A stretch of 64,000 nt of DNA from Pseudonocardia alni (lineage in GTDB: Bacteria; Actinomycetota; Actinomycetes; Mycobacteriales; Pseudonocardiaceae): the NCBI RefSeq assembly GCF_002813375.1, contig NZ_PHUJ01000003.1:4278001-4342000 (forward strand). Direction: 5' to 3'. Below are positions 33,944 to 43,300 of the stretch, in pieces. The translations under genes and the position numbers were made by a program. The stretch's first letter is position 1. Every line of letters starts with the position of its first letter. The notes below the pieces were generated by a model. That model was given only the letters and a program-made list of their open reading frames with translations, did not search any database and had not been told where the DNA came from.

Positions 33944-36487
33944 ATGAGCCGTCTGGTCGTCGTCGGGAACGGCATGGTGGGCCACCGCCTCGTCGCCGCG
34001 ATGCGGGACCGGGACACCGCCGGGGACTGGGAGATCACCGTCCTCGGCGAGGAGACCCGCCGCGCCTACGACCGGGTCGCCCTGTCCTCCTACGTGGACG
34101 GACGCTCCGAGGAGGAGCTGCGCCTCGACGACGACGAGCTGCGCGGCGACCCGCTGGTGACCTACCACCTCGGTGACGCCGTCGCGACGGTCGACCGCGA
34201 CGCCCGCCGGGTCGCCACCGCGTCCGGCCGCACCCTGACCTACGACGCGCTGGTGCTCGCCACCGGCTCGTACCCGTTCGTCCCGCCGGTCCCCGGCAAG
34301 GACCTGCCCGGCTGCTTCGTCTACCGCACCCTCGACGACCTGGACGCGATCAAGGCCGCCGCCGCGGCCGCCGCCGACGACCCGGGCCGCAGGGGACGGC
34401 CGTCGGCGATCGTCGTCGGCGGCGGGCTGCTGGGCCTGGAGGCGGCGCGCGCGATGCGGCTGCTCGGGCTGTCCCCGCAGGTCGTCGAGATCGCACCGCG
34501 GCTGATGCCGGTGCAGGTCGACGCGGGCGGCGGTGCGCTGCTCGAGAGACTGGTCACCGCGCAGGGCATCGCCGTGCGGACCGGGGTGTCGCTGGCCGCG
34601 GTGTCCACCGACCGCGGCAGGCTGGTCGGGACGCTGTCCGACGGCGTCGAGCTCGACGCCGACCTGGTCGTGTTCTCCGCCGGCATCCGGGCCTCCGACC
34701 AGCTCGCCCGCGACTGCGGCCTGCCGGTCGGCGAGCGCGGCGGCGTCTGGGTCGACGACCGCTGCCGCACCCGTGACGACGCCGTCTGGGCGATCGGCGA
34801 GTGCGCCGCGCTGGAGGGCCGCACCTACGGCCTGGTCGCACCCGGCTACGCGATGGCCGAGGTCGTCGCGGACCGGCTGCTCGGCGGTGAGGCCCGGATG
34901 ACGCCCGAGGAGCTGGACATGTCCACCCAGCTCAAGCTGCTCGGCGTCGACGTCGCCAGCTTCGGCGACGCGCACGCGGTCACCGAGGGCGCGCTGGAGA
35001 TCGTCGTCAACGACCCGGTCGAGGGGACCTACTCCAAGCTGGTCGTGTCCGACGACGCGTCCACCCTGCTCGGCGGTGTCCTGGTCGGCGACGCGTCGCG
35101 CTACGGCGCGCTGCGCCCGCTGGTCGGGTCCCGGCTGCCCGACGACCCGGTCACCCTCATCTCCAAGGGCGGCGCCGAGCCCGACGCGTCCGCGCTGCCG
35201 GACTCGGCCCAGATCTGCTCGTGCAACGCCGTCACCAAGGGCACGCTGTGCGCGGCGATCGCCGACGGTGCGCACACCGTGCCGGAGCTGAAGGCGTGCA
35301 CCCGCGCCGGTACCACCTGCGGCTCGTGCGTCCCGGCGCTCGCCCGGATCCTGGCCCAGCAGGGCGTCGAGGTCTCGAAGGCCCTGTGCGATCACTTCGA
35401 CCACTCCCGCGCCGAGCTCTTCGAGATCGTCGCCGGGGCGCGCATCACCTCGTTCTCCGCGCTGATCTCCCGGTACGGCCGCGGGTCGGGCTGCGACATC
35501 TGCAAGCCGGTCGTCGGGTCGATCCTCGCGACGCTCTACAACGAGCACGTCCTCGACGGCGAGCGCGCGACCCTGCAGGACACCAACGACCACTTCCTCG
35601 CGAACATGCAGCGCAACGGCACCTACTCGGTGGTGCCGCGGATCGCCGGCGGCGAGGTGACCCCCGAGGGCCTGATCGTCATCGGCGAGGTCGCCCGCGA
35701 CTACGGGCTCTACACCAAGATCACCGGTGGACAGCGGATCGACATGTTCGGCGCCCGCGTCGAGGACCTGCCGGCGATCTGGCGCCGCCTGGTCGACGCC
35801 GGGTTCGAGTCCGGGCACGCCTACGGCAAGTCGCTGCGCACCGTGAAGTCCTGCGTCGGCACGACCTGGTGCCGCTACGGCGTGCAGGACTCGGTCGGCC
35901 TCGCCGTCGAGCTGGAGCTGCGCTACCGCGGGCTGCGCAGTCCGCACAAGCTCAAGTCCGGCGTCTCCGGCTGCGCGCGCGAGTGCGCCGAGGCCCGGTC
36001 CAAGGACTTCGGCGTGATCGCCACCGAGCATGGCTGGAACCTCTACGTCGGCGGCAACGGCGGCTTCACCCCGCGCCACGCCGAGCTGCTCGTGTCCGAC
36101 GTGGACACCGCGACGCTGGTCCGGACGATCGACCGGTTTTTGATGTTCTACGTCCGCACCGCCGAGCGGCTGCAGCGCACCGCGCCGTGGATCGAGGCGA
36201 TGGAGGGCGGGCTGGACCACCTGCGCGCCGTGATCGTCGACGACTCGCTCGGCATCTGCGGCGAGCTCGACGCCGCGATGGCCCGTCACGTCGACTCCTA
36301 CGCCGACGAGTGGGCCGGCGTCCTGGCCGACCCGCAGAAGCTGGAGCGGTTCGTCTCCTTCGTCAACGCGCCCGACACCCCCGACCCCACCGTCCGGTTC
36401 GTCGAGGAGCGGGGACAGAACGTCCCGGCCCCCGGCCGTCCCGACGAGCCCGTCCTGATCGGCCTCCCGGAGGTGTCCTCCCGATGA
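33944..36487 (+). CDS. nirB: NAD(P)H nitrite reductase large subunit
   Basis: An 847-residue enzyme reducing nitrite to ammonia in the cytoplasm. Domains in order: FAD site VVVGNGMVGHRL; NAD site IVVGGGLLGLEAARAM near residue 165; Bfd-type CSCNAVTKGTL and TTCGSCVP near residues 425-465; a second GSGCDICKP near residue 515; nitrite/sulfite reductase domains with the sirohaem-[4Fe-4S] ligands CVGTTWC (near 636) and CARECAEA (near 676). ATG 33944 has AAGGAG 7 nt upstream; ATG 33929, overlapping the nasB stop, is an alternative. Sirohaem is supplied by the chelatase downstream. Confidence 0.95.
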   Translation: MSRLVVVGNGMVGHRLVAAMRDRDTAGDWEITVLGEETRRAYDRVALSSYVDGRSEEELRLDDDELRGDPLVTYHLGDAVATVDRDARRVATASGRTLTYDALVLATGSYPFVPPVPGKDLPGCFVYRTLDDLDAIKAAAAAAADDPGRRGRPSAIVVGGGLLGLEAARAMRLLGLSPQVVEIAPRLMPVQVDAGGGALLERLVTAQGIAVRTGVSLAAVSTDRGRLVGTLSDGVELDADLVVFSAGIRASDQLARDCGLPVGERGGVWVDDRCRTRDDAVWAIGECAALEGRTYGLVAPGYAMAEVVADRLLGGEARMTPEELDMSTQLKLLGVDVASFGDAHAVTEGALEIVVNDPVEGTYSKLVVSDDASTLLGGVLVGDASRYGALRPLVGSRLPDDPVTLISKGGAEPDASALPDSAQICSCNAVTKGTLCAAIADGAHTVPELKACTRAGTTCGSCVPALARILAQQGVEVSKALCDHFDHSRAELFEIVAGARITSFSALISRYGRGSGCDICKPVVGSILATLYNEHVLDGERATLQDTNDHFLANMQRNGTYSVVPRIAGGEVTPEGLIVIGEVARDYGLYTKITGGQRIDMFGARVEDLPAIWRRLVDAGFESGHAYGKSLRTVKSCVGTTWCRYGVQDSVGLAVELELRYRGLRSPHKLKSGVSGCARECAEARSKDFGVIATEHGWNLYVGGNGGFTPRHAELLVSDVDTATLVRTIDRFLMFYVRTAERLQRTAPWIEAMEGGLDHLRAVIVDDSLGICGELDAAMARHVDSYADEWAGVLADPQKLERFVSFVNAPDTPDPTVRFVEERGQNVPAPGRPDEPVLIGLPEVSSR

Positions 36488-36882
36488 CCACCCGGCTCGA
36501 CGCGACCACCACCACGACCGCCGCGCCCGCCCCGGCCGGGACCGAGCCCACCGGCTGGCTCACCGTCTGCCCGGTGGACCGGCTGCAGCCCGGCCGGGGG
36601 GCCGCCGCACTCGTCGGCGACACCCAGGTCGCGTTGTTCCGTCTCGCCGACGGCTCGGTGTACGCCCTGGGCAACATCGACCCGTTCACCGGGGCCGCGG
36701 TCGTCTCGCGCGGCATCGTCGGCGACCGCGGCGGCGAACCGACCGTCGCCTCGCCGCTGTACAAGCAGGTCTTCGCCCTGCGTGACGGCCGCTGCCTCGA
36801 CGGTGCCGACGGCGACGCTGTGAGCCTGCCCGCGTTCGCGGTGCGGGTCATGGGCGACGCGCTGCAGGTCGGGCTACGGTGA
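36484..36882 (+). CDS. nirD: nitrite reductase small subunit
   Basis: A 132-residue Rieske-fold protein without the Cys/His cluster ligands, as is normal for NirD. Seen: GWLTVCPVDRLQPGRGAAAL, LADGSVYALGNIDPF and YKQVFALRDGRCLDG. It pairs with NirB. The ATG overlaps the nirB stop by 4 bp (ATGA), so translation is coupled. The first 25 residues are a Thr/Ala/Pro-rich extension. Confidence 0.93.
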   Translation: MTTRLDATTTTTAAPAPAGTEPTGWLTVCPVDRLQPGRGAAALVGDTQVALFRLADGSVYALGNIDPFTGAAVVSRGIVGDRGGEPTVASPLYKQVFALRDGRCLDGADGDAVSLPAFAVRVMGDALQVGLR

Positions 36883-36988
36883 ACGGGCCTTCCCACGCCG
36901 TCGTGCCCACCACCACCCGCGACGCTCCCGGCGACCTCCGCGCGTCCTCCGCGCCGGCCGGCCGGGGTATCGGAGGAACGGAGAACCG

Positions 36989-38179
36989 GTGACCCGATCC
37001 GCCGCACGAGACACCGCCGCCGCGCCCGACGCGGCCGTGGTGCCACCGCTGGCCGGGTTCACCGTCGGCATCACCGCCGCCCGGCGCGCCGAGGAACTCG
37101 CCACGATGCTGGAGCGCCGCGGCGCGACCATCCAGCACGGGCCCGCGCTGCGCATCGTGGCCCTCGCCGACGACGCCGACCTCGAGACCCGCACCCGCGA
37201 GCTCGTCGCGGCACCACCGGACATCACCGTCGCGACCACCGGGATCGGCTACCGCGGCTGGATCGAGGCCGCCGACGGCTGGGGGCTGGGCGAGGACCTG
37301 CTCGCCGCGCTCGGCCGCTCGGAGATGCTCGCCCGCGGCCCCAAGGCGCGTGGCGCGATCCGCGCGTCGGGCCTGGTCGACGCCTGGTCCCCGGAGTCGG
37401 AGTCCACCGCCGAGGTGCTGGAGCACCTGCTCGACCGCGGCGTCGAGGGCAGCCGGATCGCGGTGCAGCTGCACGGCGAGCCGCTGCCCGACGTCGTCGA
37501 CGCCCTGGAGATGGCGGGCGCCGAGGTCGTCACGGTGCCGGTCTACCGGTGGGCGCCGCCGCTGGACCTCGGCCCGCTGGACCGGCTGATCGACACCACC
37601 CTGGCCGGCGGGATCGACGTCCTGTCATTCACCAGCGCTCCCGCCGCGGCCGGGATCCTCGCCCGCGCTGGGGAGCGCGGGCTCCGCGAGGACCTGCTCA
37701 CCGCGCTGCGCGGCCCCGTGCTGGCGCTGTGCGTCGGCCCGGTCACCGCGGCGCCGCTGGAGGCGCTCGACGTGCCGACCGTGCAGCCGCAGCGCTCCCG
37801 GCTCGGCGCGATGGTGCGGACCTGCGAGTCCGTCGCCCCGGCCCGCGCCCGCAGGCTCCCGGTCGGCGGCCACCAGCTGGAGCTGCGCGGACACGCGGTG
37901 CTCGTCGACGGCACGCTGTGCCCGTTGCCGCCGACGCCCATGGCGCTGCTGCGGCTGCTCGCCAAGCGTCCCGGCCGTGTCGTGTCCCGCGCCGAGCTGC
38001 TCGCCGCGCAGCCCGGTGGGGCGGGCGACGAGCACGCCGTCGAGAACGCGATCGGCAGGCTCCGCGCGGCGCTCGGTGTCCCCGGCCTGGTGCAGACCGT
38101 GGTGCGCCGCGGCTACCGGCTCGCACTCGAACCCGAGCACGGCGCGCACTGCGCCGAGGACCCGGAGGTGACCCGGTGA
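36989..38179 (+). CDS. nnaR: NnaR-type regulator: uroporphyrinogen-III synthase domain plus winged helix
   Basis: A 396-residue fusion. Residues 20-270 form a HemD-like domain (VGITAARRAEELATMLERRG; TGIGYRGWIEAADGWG; LSFTSAPAAAGILARAGERG). Residues 300-385 form an OmpR-type DNA-binding domain (LPPTPMALLRLLAKRPGRVV, then VRRGYRLAL). Proteins of this architecture, described as NnaR in Streptomyces and M. smegmatis, activate nitrate and nitrite assimilation genes together with GlnR. Position after nirBD supports this. Whether the HemD part is still an enzyme is not known. GTG start after GGAGGAACGGAG; 106 bp follow nirD. Confidence 0.88.
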   Translation: MTRSAARDTAAAPDAAVVPPLAGFTVGITAARRAEELATMLERRGATIQHGPALRIVALADDADLETRTRELVAAPPDITVATTGIGYRGWIEAADGWGLGEDLLAALGRSEMLARGPKARGAIRASGLVDAWSPESESTAEVLEHLLDRGVEGSRIAVQLHGEPLPDVVDALEMAGAEVVTVPVYRWAPPLDLGPLDRLIDTTLAGGIDVLSFTSAPAAAGILARAGERGLREDLLTALRGPVLALCVGPVTAAPLEALDVPTVQPQRSRLGAMVRTCESVAPARARRLPVGGHQLELRGHAVLVDGTLCPLPPTPMALLRLLAKRPGRVVSRAELLAAQPGGAGDEHAVENAIGRLRAALGVPGLVQTVVRRGYRLALEPEHGAHCAEDPEVTR

Positions 38180-38883
38180 CCGGGCTCCCGCTGCTCCTCG
38201 TCGCGCACGGGTCGCGCTCCGACGCCGCCGACGCGGTGATCCGGTCGCTCGCCGCGGCCGTCGCCGCACGCGGCCCGCAGGTCGAGGTCTGCTACGTCGA
38301 CGTCCGCGGTCCCACGGTCGTCGACGCCGTGATCGGCCTGCGGGACCGCGGCCACGACGGCGCCGTCGTCGTCCCCGCGTTCCTCGCCGCCGGCTACCAC
38401 GTGCGCACCGACCTGCCCGCCCAGCTCGCCGAGGTCGGCGCCGACCCGGCCCGGTTCCCGGTCACCCGCTCCATGGGTCCCGACCCGCTGCTCGCCGCCG
38501 CGGCCCTGGACCGGCTGCGCACGGCCGGCTACCGCGACGGCGACGCCGTCGTCCTCGCCGCGGCCGGCTCGTCGGACCCGTCCGCGGTCGCCCAGGTGCA
38601 CGCGAGCGCCGGAATGCTCGCCCGCCGGGTCGGCCGTCCGGTCCCGGTCGGGTTCGCCGCCACCGGCAGCCCGTCGGTGACCGAGCTGGTCGCCCGGCTG
38701 CACGACGCCGGGGAGCAGCGGGTCGCGGTCGCGTCCTGGCTCCTGGCCCCCGGGGTCTTCCAGACGCGGCTGCTCGGATCGGGGGCCGACGTCGTCGCCG
38801 ACCCGCTGGGCGTGCACGACGACGTGGTGACCGCCGTCCTCAAGCGCTACGCCGCCGGGGCCGCCGCGGTGCTCGCCGCCTGA
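38176..38883 (+). CDS. sirohydrochlorin chelatase (CbiX/SirB-like)
   Basis: A 235-residue two-repeat chelatase. Seen: LLLVAHGSRSDAADAVIRSL with the metal-coordinating His near residue 10, VVVPAFLAAGYHVRTDLP with a second His near residue 75, and VVLAAAGSSDP in the second half. It inserts Fe2+ (or Co2+) into sirohydrochlorin; next to nirB its likely product is sirohaem for nitrite reductase. The GTG start overlaps the nnaR stop by 4 bp. Confidence 0.88.
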   Translation: MTGLPLLLVAHGSRSDAADAVIRSLAAAVAARGPQVEVCYVDVRGPTVVDAVIGLRDRGHDGAVVVPAFLAAGYHVRTDLPAQLAEVGADPARFPVTRSMGPDPLLAAAALDRLRTAGYRDGDAVVLAAAGSSDPSAVAQVHASAGMLARRVGRPVPVGFAATGSPSVTELVARLHDAGEQRVAVASWLLAPGVFQTRLLGSGADVVADPLGVHDDVVTAVLKRYAAGAAAVLAA

Positions 38884-38885
38884 CC

Positions 38886-39668
38886 GTGCCCCGGCCCGAC
38901 CCGGACCTGGTCGCCCGGCTCCGGGCGGCGGGCTGCGTGTTCGCCGAGGACGAGGCCGCGCTGCTCGCCGCGGCGGCCGACGGGCCGGAGCTGGAGGTGC
39001 TGGTGCGCCGCCGCATCGCCGGGGAGCCGCTCGAGCACGTCCTCGGCCGGGTGGACTTCGACGGGCTGACCGTGCGGGTCACCCCGGGGGTGTTCGTGCC
39101 GCGCCGTCGCAGCGAGGCGCTGGTGCACGCGGCCGTCGCCGCGCTGCCGGGCTCCGCGCATCCCGGGCGCCCGCTCGTGGTCGACCTGTGCTGCGGCTGC
39201 GGTGCGCTCGGGCTCGCCGTCGCGCGCCGGGCCGCCGTCGACCTCCACGCCGCCGACGCCGACCCGGTCGCGACCGTCTGTGCCGCGGAGAACCTGGCCG
39301 GGGTGGGGGCGGTGCACACCGGTGACCTGTTCGCCGCGCTGCCCACCGGGCTGCGGGGACGCGTCGACGTGCTCGTCGCGAACACCCCCTACGTACCCAG
39401 CGGCGCGATCGGCTCGATGCCCCCGGAGGCCCGCGACCACGAGCCCCGCACCGCACTCGACGGCGGCCGCGACGGCCTCGACCCGGCCCGCCGGGTGGCC
39501 GCGGGGGCTGGGGAGTGGCTCGCGCCGGGCGGGGCGCTGCTGATCGAGACGGGCACGGCCCAGGCTCCGGTGCTGGCGCAGGTGTTCGGCGGGCACGGTC
39601 TCGTCGCGCACATCGGGCACGACCGGGACCGCGACGCGACCTGGGTGGAAGGTCGCGCGGCGCCCTGA
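38886..39668 (+). CDS. HemK/PrmC-like protein glutamine methyltransferase homologue
   Basis: A 260-residue methyltransferase. Seen: RIAGEPLEHVLGRVDFDGL (N-domain), FVPRRRSEALV, motif I VVDLCCGCGALGLAVA near residue 100, and VLVANTPYVPSG, where PrmC proteins have NPPY. The N-domain is short. The family methylates the GGQ Gln of release factors, but the NTPY variant group (putative N5-glutamine methyltransferases) may act on other proteins. It follows the chelatase by 2 nt, so it is probably the last gene of the nitrate operon. Confidence 0.82.
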   Translation: MPRPDPDLVARLRAAGCVFAEDEAALLAAAADGPELEVLVRRRIAGEPLEHVLGRVDFDGLTVRVTPGVFVPRRRSEALVHAAVAALPGSAHPGRPLVVDLCCGCGALGLAVARRAAVDLHAADADPVATVCAAENLAGVGAVHTGDLFAALPTGLRGRVDVLVANTPYVPSGAIGSMPPEARDHEPRTALDGGRDGLDPARRVAAGAGEWLAPGGALLIETGTAQAPVLAQVFGGHGLVAHIGHDRDRDATWVEGRAAP

Positions 39669-39678
39669 TCGGCCGCCC

Positions 39679-39841
39679 CTTTGCTCTGCTCACCGATACG
39701 CAGCAGCCCCCGGCAGCCCCGTCGAGCCTCGTGACGTCGCTCGGCCCGGCGCATCGAGATGCACGTTCCCGCCCCGGCGAGGGCGAGAACGTGCGCCTCG
39801 ATCGGGCGGCGGGCCACGTGCTGCGTCATGGTGAGCAGAGC
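39679..39841. mobile_element. MITE-like palindromic element, about 160 bp, non-coding
   Basis: The ends are inverted repeats: 39683-39705 (GCTCTGCTCACC, three bases, ACGCAGCA) and 39819-39841 in reverse orientation, matching at 20 of 23 positions. Between them lies a palindrome of two 22-nt arms, 39753-39774 and 39781-39802 (ATCGAG..GCACGTTC..CGCCC), matching at 19 of 22 with a 6-nt loop. A 31-bp stretch including the left end (39679-39709) recurs exactly at 59249-59279. No transposase gene and no clear target duplication was found. It sits between the nitrate operon and a decayed gene. Confidence 0.55.
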
Positions 39842-39843
39842 GC

Positions 39844-39992
39844 TCAGGCTGTCGTGACCACCAGACGTCCGGGAGCGTCCGCGGTCCAGGCCCGCTCCAC
39901 GTCGCCCAGCTCCGCCACCCGCAGCGGGATCCGGAGCCCCCGGTCGCGACGGCGTCGAGCAGGCGCGGCAGCTCCGCGAGGCCGAGGACCGG
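39844..39992 (-). pseudogene. remnant of a zinc-binding dehydrogenase/quinone oxidoreductase gene
   Basis: On the minus strand, after the stop of the alkyltransferase-like gene, one frame reads GLAELPRLLDAVATG and another GLRIPLRVAELGDVERAW and then GRLVVTTA followed by a stop. Joined, they match the C-terminus typical of medium-chain zinc-type or quinone oxidoreductases. Restoring one G to the run at 39937-39941 (CCCCC on plus) joins the frames. The N-terminal part is absent, so this is a deletion remnant. The adjacent palindromic element may mark the deletion edge. Confidence 0.55.
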
Positions 39993-39993
39993 C

Positions 39994-40275
39994 TCAGCGT
40001 CTGCGGTGCTCGCGGGGCAGCCGGCCGTCGACCATCAGGATCCCCTCGGCCCGCAGCCGGGCCGCCTGCTCGGCGGCGATGTGCGGGGCCGAGCGCCCGT
40101 CGGAGCGCAGCACCCGGTGCCACGGCAGGTCGTGGCCGTCCTCGGCGAGGATCCGGCCGACCAGGCGCGCCGAGCGGATCCCGGCCAGCTCGGCCACCTC
40201 GCCGTAGCTGAGGGTCTGCCCGGGCGGGATCGACCGGACGACCTCGCGCACCCGTTCCAGGGTCTCGGAGTCCAC
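39994..40275 (-). CDS. alkyltransferase-like protein (ATL)
   Basis: A 93-residue protein matching the DNA-binding half of O6-alkylguanine-DNA alkyltransferases: SIPPGQTLSYGEVAELAG, then SARLVGRIL and DLPWHRVLRSDGR. In active enzymes the motif is PCHR with the acceptor Cys; here it is PWHR, so it cannot accept alkyl groups. ATL proteins bind alkylated guanine and hand it to nucleotide excision repair. It is divergent from adnA with 44 bp between, an arrangement matching Rv3204 beside Rv3202c. Confidence 0.92.
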   Translation of the reverse strand: MDSETLERVREVVRSIPPGQTLSYGEVAELAGIRSARLVGRILAEDGHDLPWHRVLRSDGRSAPHIAAEQAARLRAEGILMVDGRLPREHRRR

Positions 40276-40319
40276 GCCTGCAGTCTGACGCTGTCGGTGC
40301 CCCGTGGTCTCATCGCCCC

Positions 40320-43300
40320 ATGAGCCGAACAGCCCCCGAGCAGGCGTCGCCGCGCCTGGTGCGTGCGGACCCCCGGCCCGCTCCCGTGCGGGAGTGGACC
40401 GGTGCCGCCGCGCGGGTGCTCGCGCACGAGCGCGGCGCGCTGCGGGTGCTGGGCGGCCCGGGCACGGGCAAGACGAGCCTGCTGCTCGACGCGGTGGTCC
40501 GCCGCATCCGGGCCGGGGAGCCGCCGGGGTCGGTGCTGCTGCTGGTGGGCAGCCGCCGGGCCGCGGAGGAGCTGCGCGGCCGGCTCACGTCGCTGCTGAC
40601 CGCGGGCGGGGGTGAGCTCGCCGGGGACTTCGGGGTGCACACCACCCGCGAGCTCCTGGTGCGGACGGTGCACTCCTACGCGTTCGGGGTGCTGCGGCTG
40701 CACGCCGCGCGCTACGAGGACCCGCCGCCGCGGCTGCTGGCCTCGGCCGAGCAGGACGTGGTGGTCCGCGAGCTGCTCGCCGGGGAGATCGACGGCTGGG
40801 GCGGCACCGTCACCGGCTCGGGCTGGCCGGAGCGGCTCGACCCGGCCCTCGGGCTGCCCGGGTTCGCCGCGGAGCTGCGGGAGCTGCTCCTGCGGGCGGC
40901 CGAGCGCGGACTGGGGCCACGCGAGCTGGCCGAGCTGGGACGCGAGCACGGGCGCGAGGAGTGGGTCGCCGCGGCCCGGTTCTTCCGCACCTACGAGGAG
41001 GTCACGCTGCTCCGCGGGGCGGCGGGGCGGGGCGCACCACAGGCGACGGCCCCGGCGCTGGACTCCGCCGAGCTCGTCGCCGCCGCGCTGGACACCCTGG
41101 CCGCGGACCCGGACCTGCGGGAGCAGGAGCGGCGCCGGGTCCGTCACCTCCTGGTGGACGACGCGCAGGACCTCGACCCGCAGCAGATGGAGCTGGTCGC
41201 GGCGCTGGCCGAGCACGCGGGGTCCACGCTGCTCGCGGGCGACCCCGACCAGGCGGTCCTGACCTTCCGTGGTGCGGACCCGCAGGGCCTGACCGTGCTC
41301 GACGCGCCCACCGAGGTCCTCACCGTCGACCACCGCCAGCAGCCGGGGGTCCGCGCGGCCGGGCTGCGGGTGGCCGAGAAGCTGCCCGGTGCCGGGGTGA
41401 CCCGCACCCGTCGCGGTCCCGGGCCCGCCCCGGGGGACCACGCGGTGCCGGACCCGACCCCGGACGCGGTACCGGAACCGGTGCCCGACGCCGTGCCGGC
41501 TGCGGCGGGCGCCGGGGTGGGGGAGTCCCTGCAGGTCCGGGTGTTCGGGTCGCCCTCCGCGGAGGCCGGCTGGATCGCCGACCGGCTGCGGCGCGCACAC
41601 CTCGTCGACGGGGTGCCGTGGTCGGACATGGCGGTGCTGTCCCGGTCCGCGCGGCGCACCCTGCCCGCGCTGCGCCGGGCGCTGGCCGCGGCCGGGGTCC
41701 CGCTGGCCGCACCACCGGACGAGGTGCCGCTGCCGCGCCAGCCCGCCGTCGTGCCGCTGCTCCTGGTGCTGCGCGCGGCATGGCGGCCGTCCGCGGTCGA
41801 CGCCGACCTCGCGACCTCCCTGCTCACCTCACCGCTGGGCGGTGGTGACCCGATGCGGATGCGACGGCTGCGCCGCGGCCTGCTGCGGATGCACGCCGCC
41901 GCGGGGCACGACGTGCGGACCTTCGCCGACGACGAGCGCGTCGAGGCGGGCGAGGTCGACCCGGCCGCGGCGAGCAGCGACCCGTTGCTGGTCGGGATGC
42001 TGCGCGACGCCGTCGCGGGCCGGCCCGACCCGCTGCCGATGCTCTCGCCCGCCGAGGCCGCCCCGATGCGCGACGTGGGCCGCCTCCTCGACACGGCCGC
42101 CCGCTCGATCGGCGCGGGCGAGCAGGTCGAGGAGACGTTGTGGAAGGTGTGGCGGCGCACCGGCCTGGCGAAGCGCTGGAGCGAGGCCAGCGCCCGCGGC
42201 GGCCCCGGCGGAGCGGCCGCCGACCGGGACCTCGACGCGGTCCTGGCCCTGTTCGACGCGGCCGCCCGCTACACCGACCGGCTGCCCGGCGCCGACGTCG
42301 GCGGGTTCCTGGAGTACCTGCTCGACCAGCAGCTGCCGGGGGAGACGCTGGCCCCGCAGGCGCCCCGGGGCGGCGCGGTCGAGCTGCTCACCGCACACGG
42401 CGCCCGCGGCCGGGAGTGGACGGTCGTCGCGGTGCCCGGGGTGCAGGAGGGGCTGTGGCCCGACGTCCGGCTGCGCGGCAGCCTGCTCGGCCATGAACGG
42501 CTCGTCGACCTCGTCGGTGGGGTCGCCGCCCCCGACGACGCGGTCTCCCGCACGGCGCCACTGCTCGCCGAGGAGCGGCGGCTGTTCTACGTCGCCTGCA
42601 CCCGTGCCCGGACGACGCTGCTGGTCAGCGCCGTGCAGGGGGAGGACGAGCAGCCCTCCCGGTTCCTCGACGAGCTCGACCCCCGCCCCGCCGACGCCGC
42701 CGAGGCCCGCCCGGTGCACCGGCCCGAGCGCTCCCTGGTGACGGCCGAGCTGGTCGGGGAGCTGCGGCGCGCCGTCACCGAGCCCGACCACGGCGACCCG
42801 GGACGGGCCGCACGTCGTCACCGGGCGGCGACCCAGCTGGCCCGGCTCGCCGCGGACGGCGTCCCCGGAGCCCACCCCGACGACTGGTACGGCGTCGCCG
42901 ACCTGTCCGACGGCGCCCCGCTGCGCGCCGAGGGCGAGCTCGTCCCGATCTCGCCCTCCGACGTCGAGACGATCGCCGGCTGCCCGCTGCGCTGGGTGCT
43001 GTCCCGGCACGGCGGCGACGAGACCGGCGCGCTGTCGGCGGTCACCGGGTCCCTGGTGCACGCGCTGGTGCAGGCCCGCGCCGCCGGGGCCGACCCGGTG
43101 GAGCTGGAGGAGGCGCTGCGCTCGGCGTGGCGGCGGCTGGACTCCGGGGCGCCGTGGTTCGGGCGCCGCGAGCTGGTCCGGGTGCGGGAGATGCTCGCCG
43201 CCTTCGACGACTGGGTCCGCCGCAGCCGTACCGAGGGGCTGGAGCTGGTGGCCGTCGAGCAGCCGGTGCAGCTGGACCTGGACGGCGAGGGCGACAGCGA

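Noticed and set aside
39679..39709. The 31-bp repeat as a phage attachment site pair with 59249-59279
   Set aside because: The intervening 19.6 kb holds no integrase or phage genes and is mostly conserved core genes.
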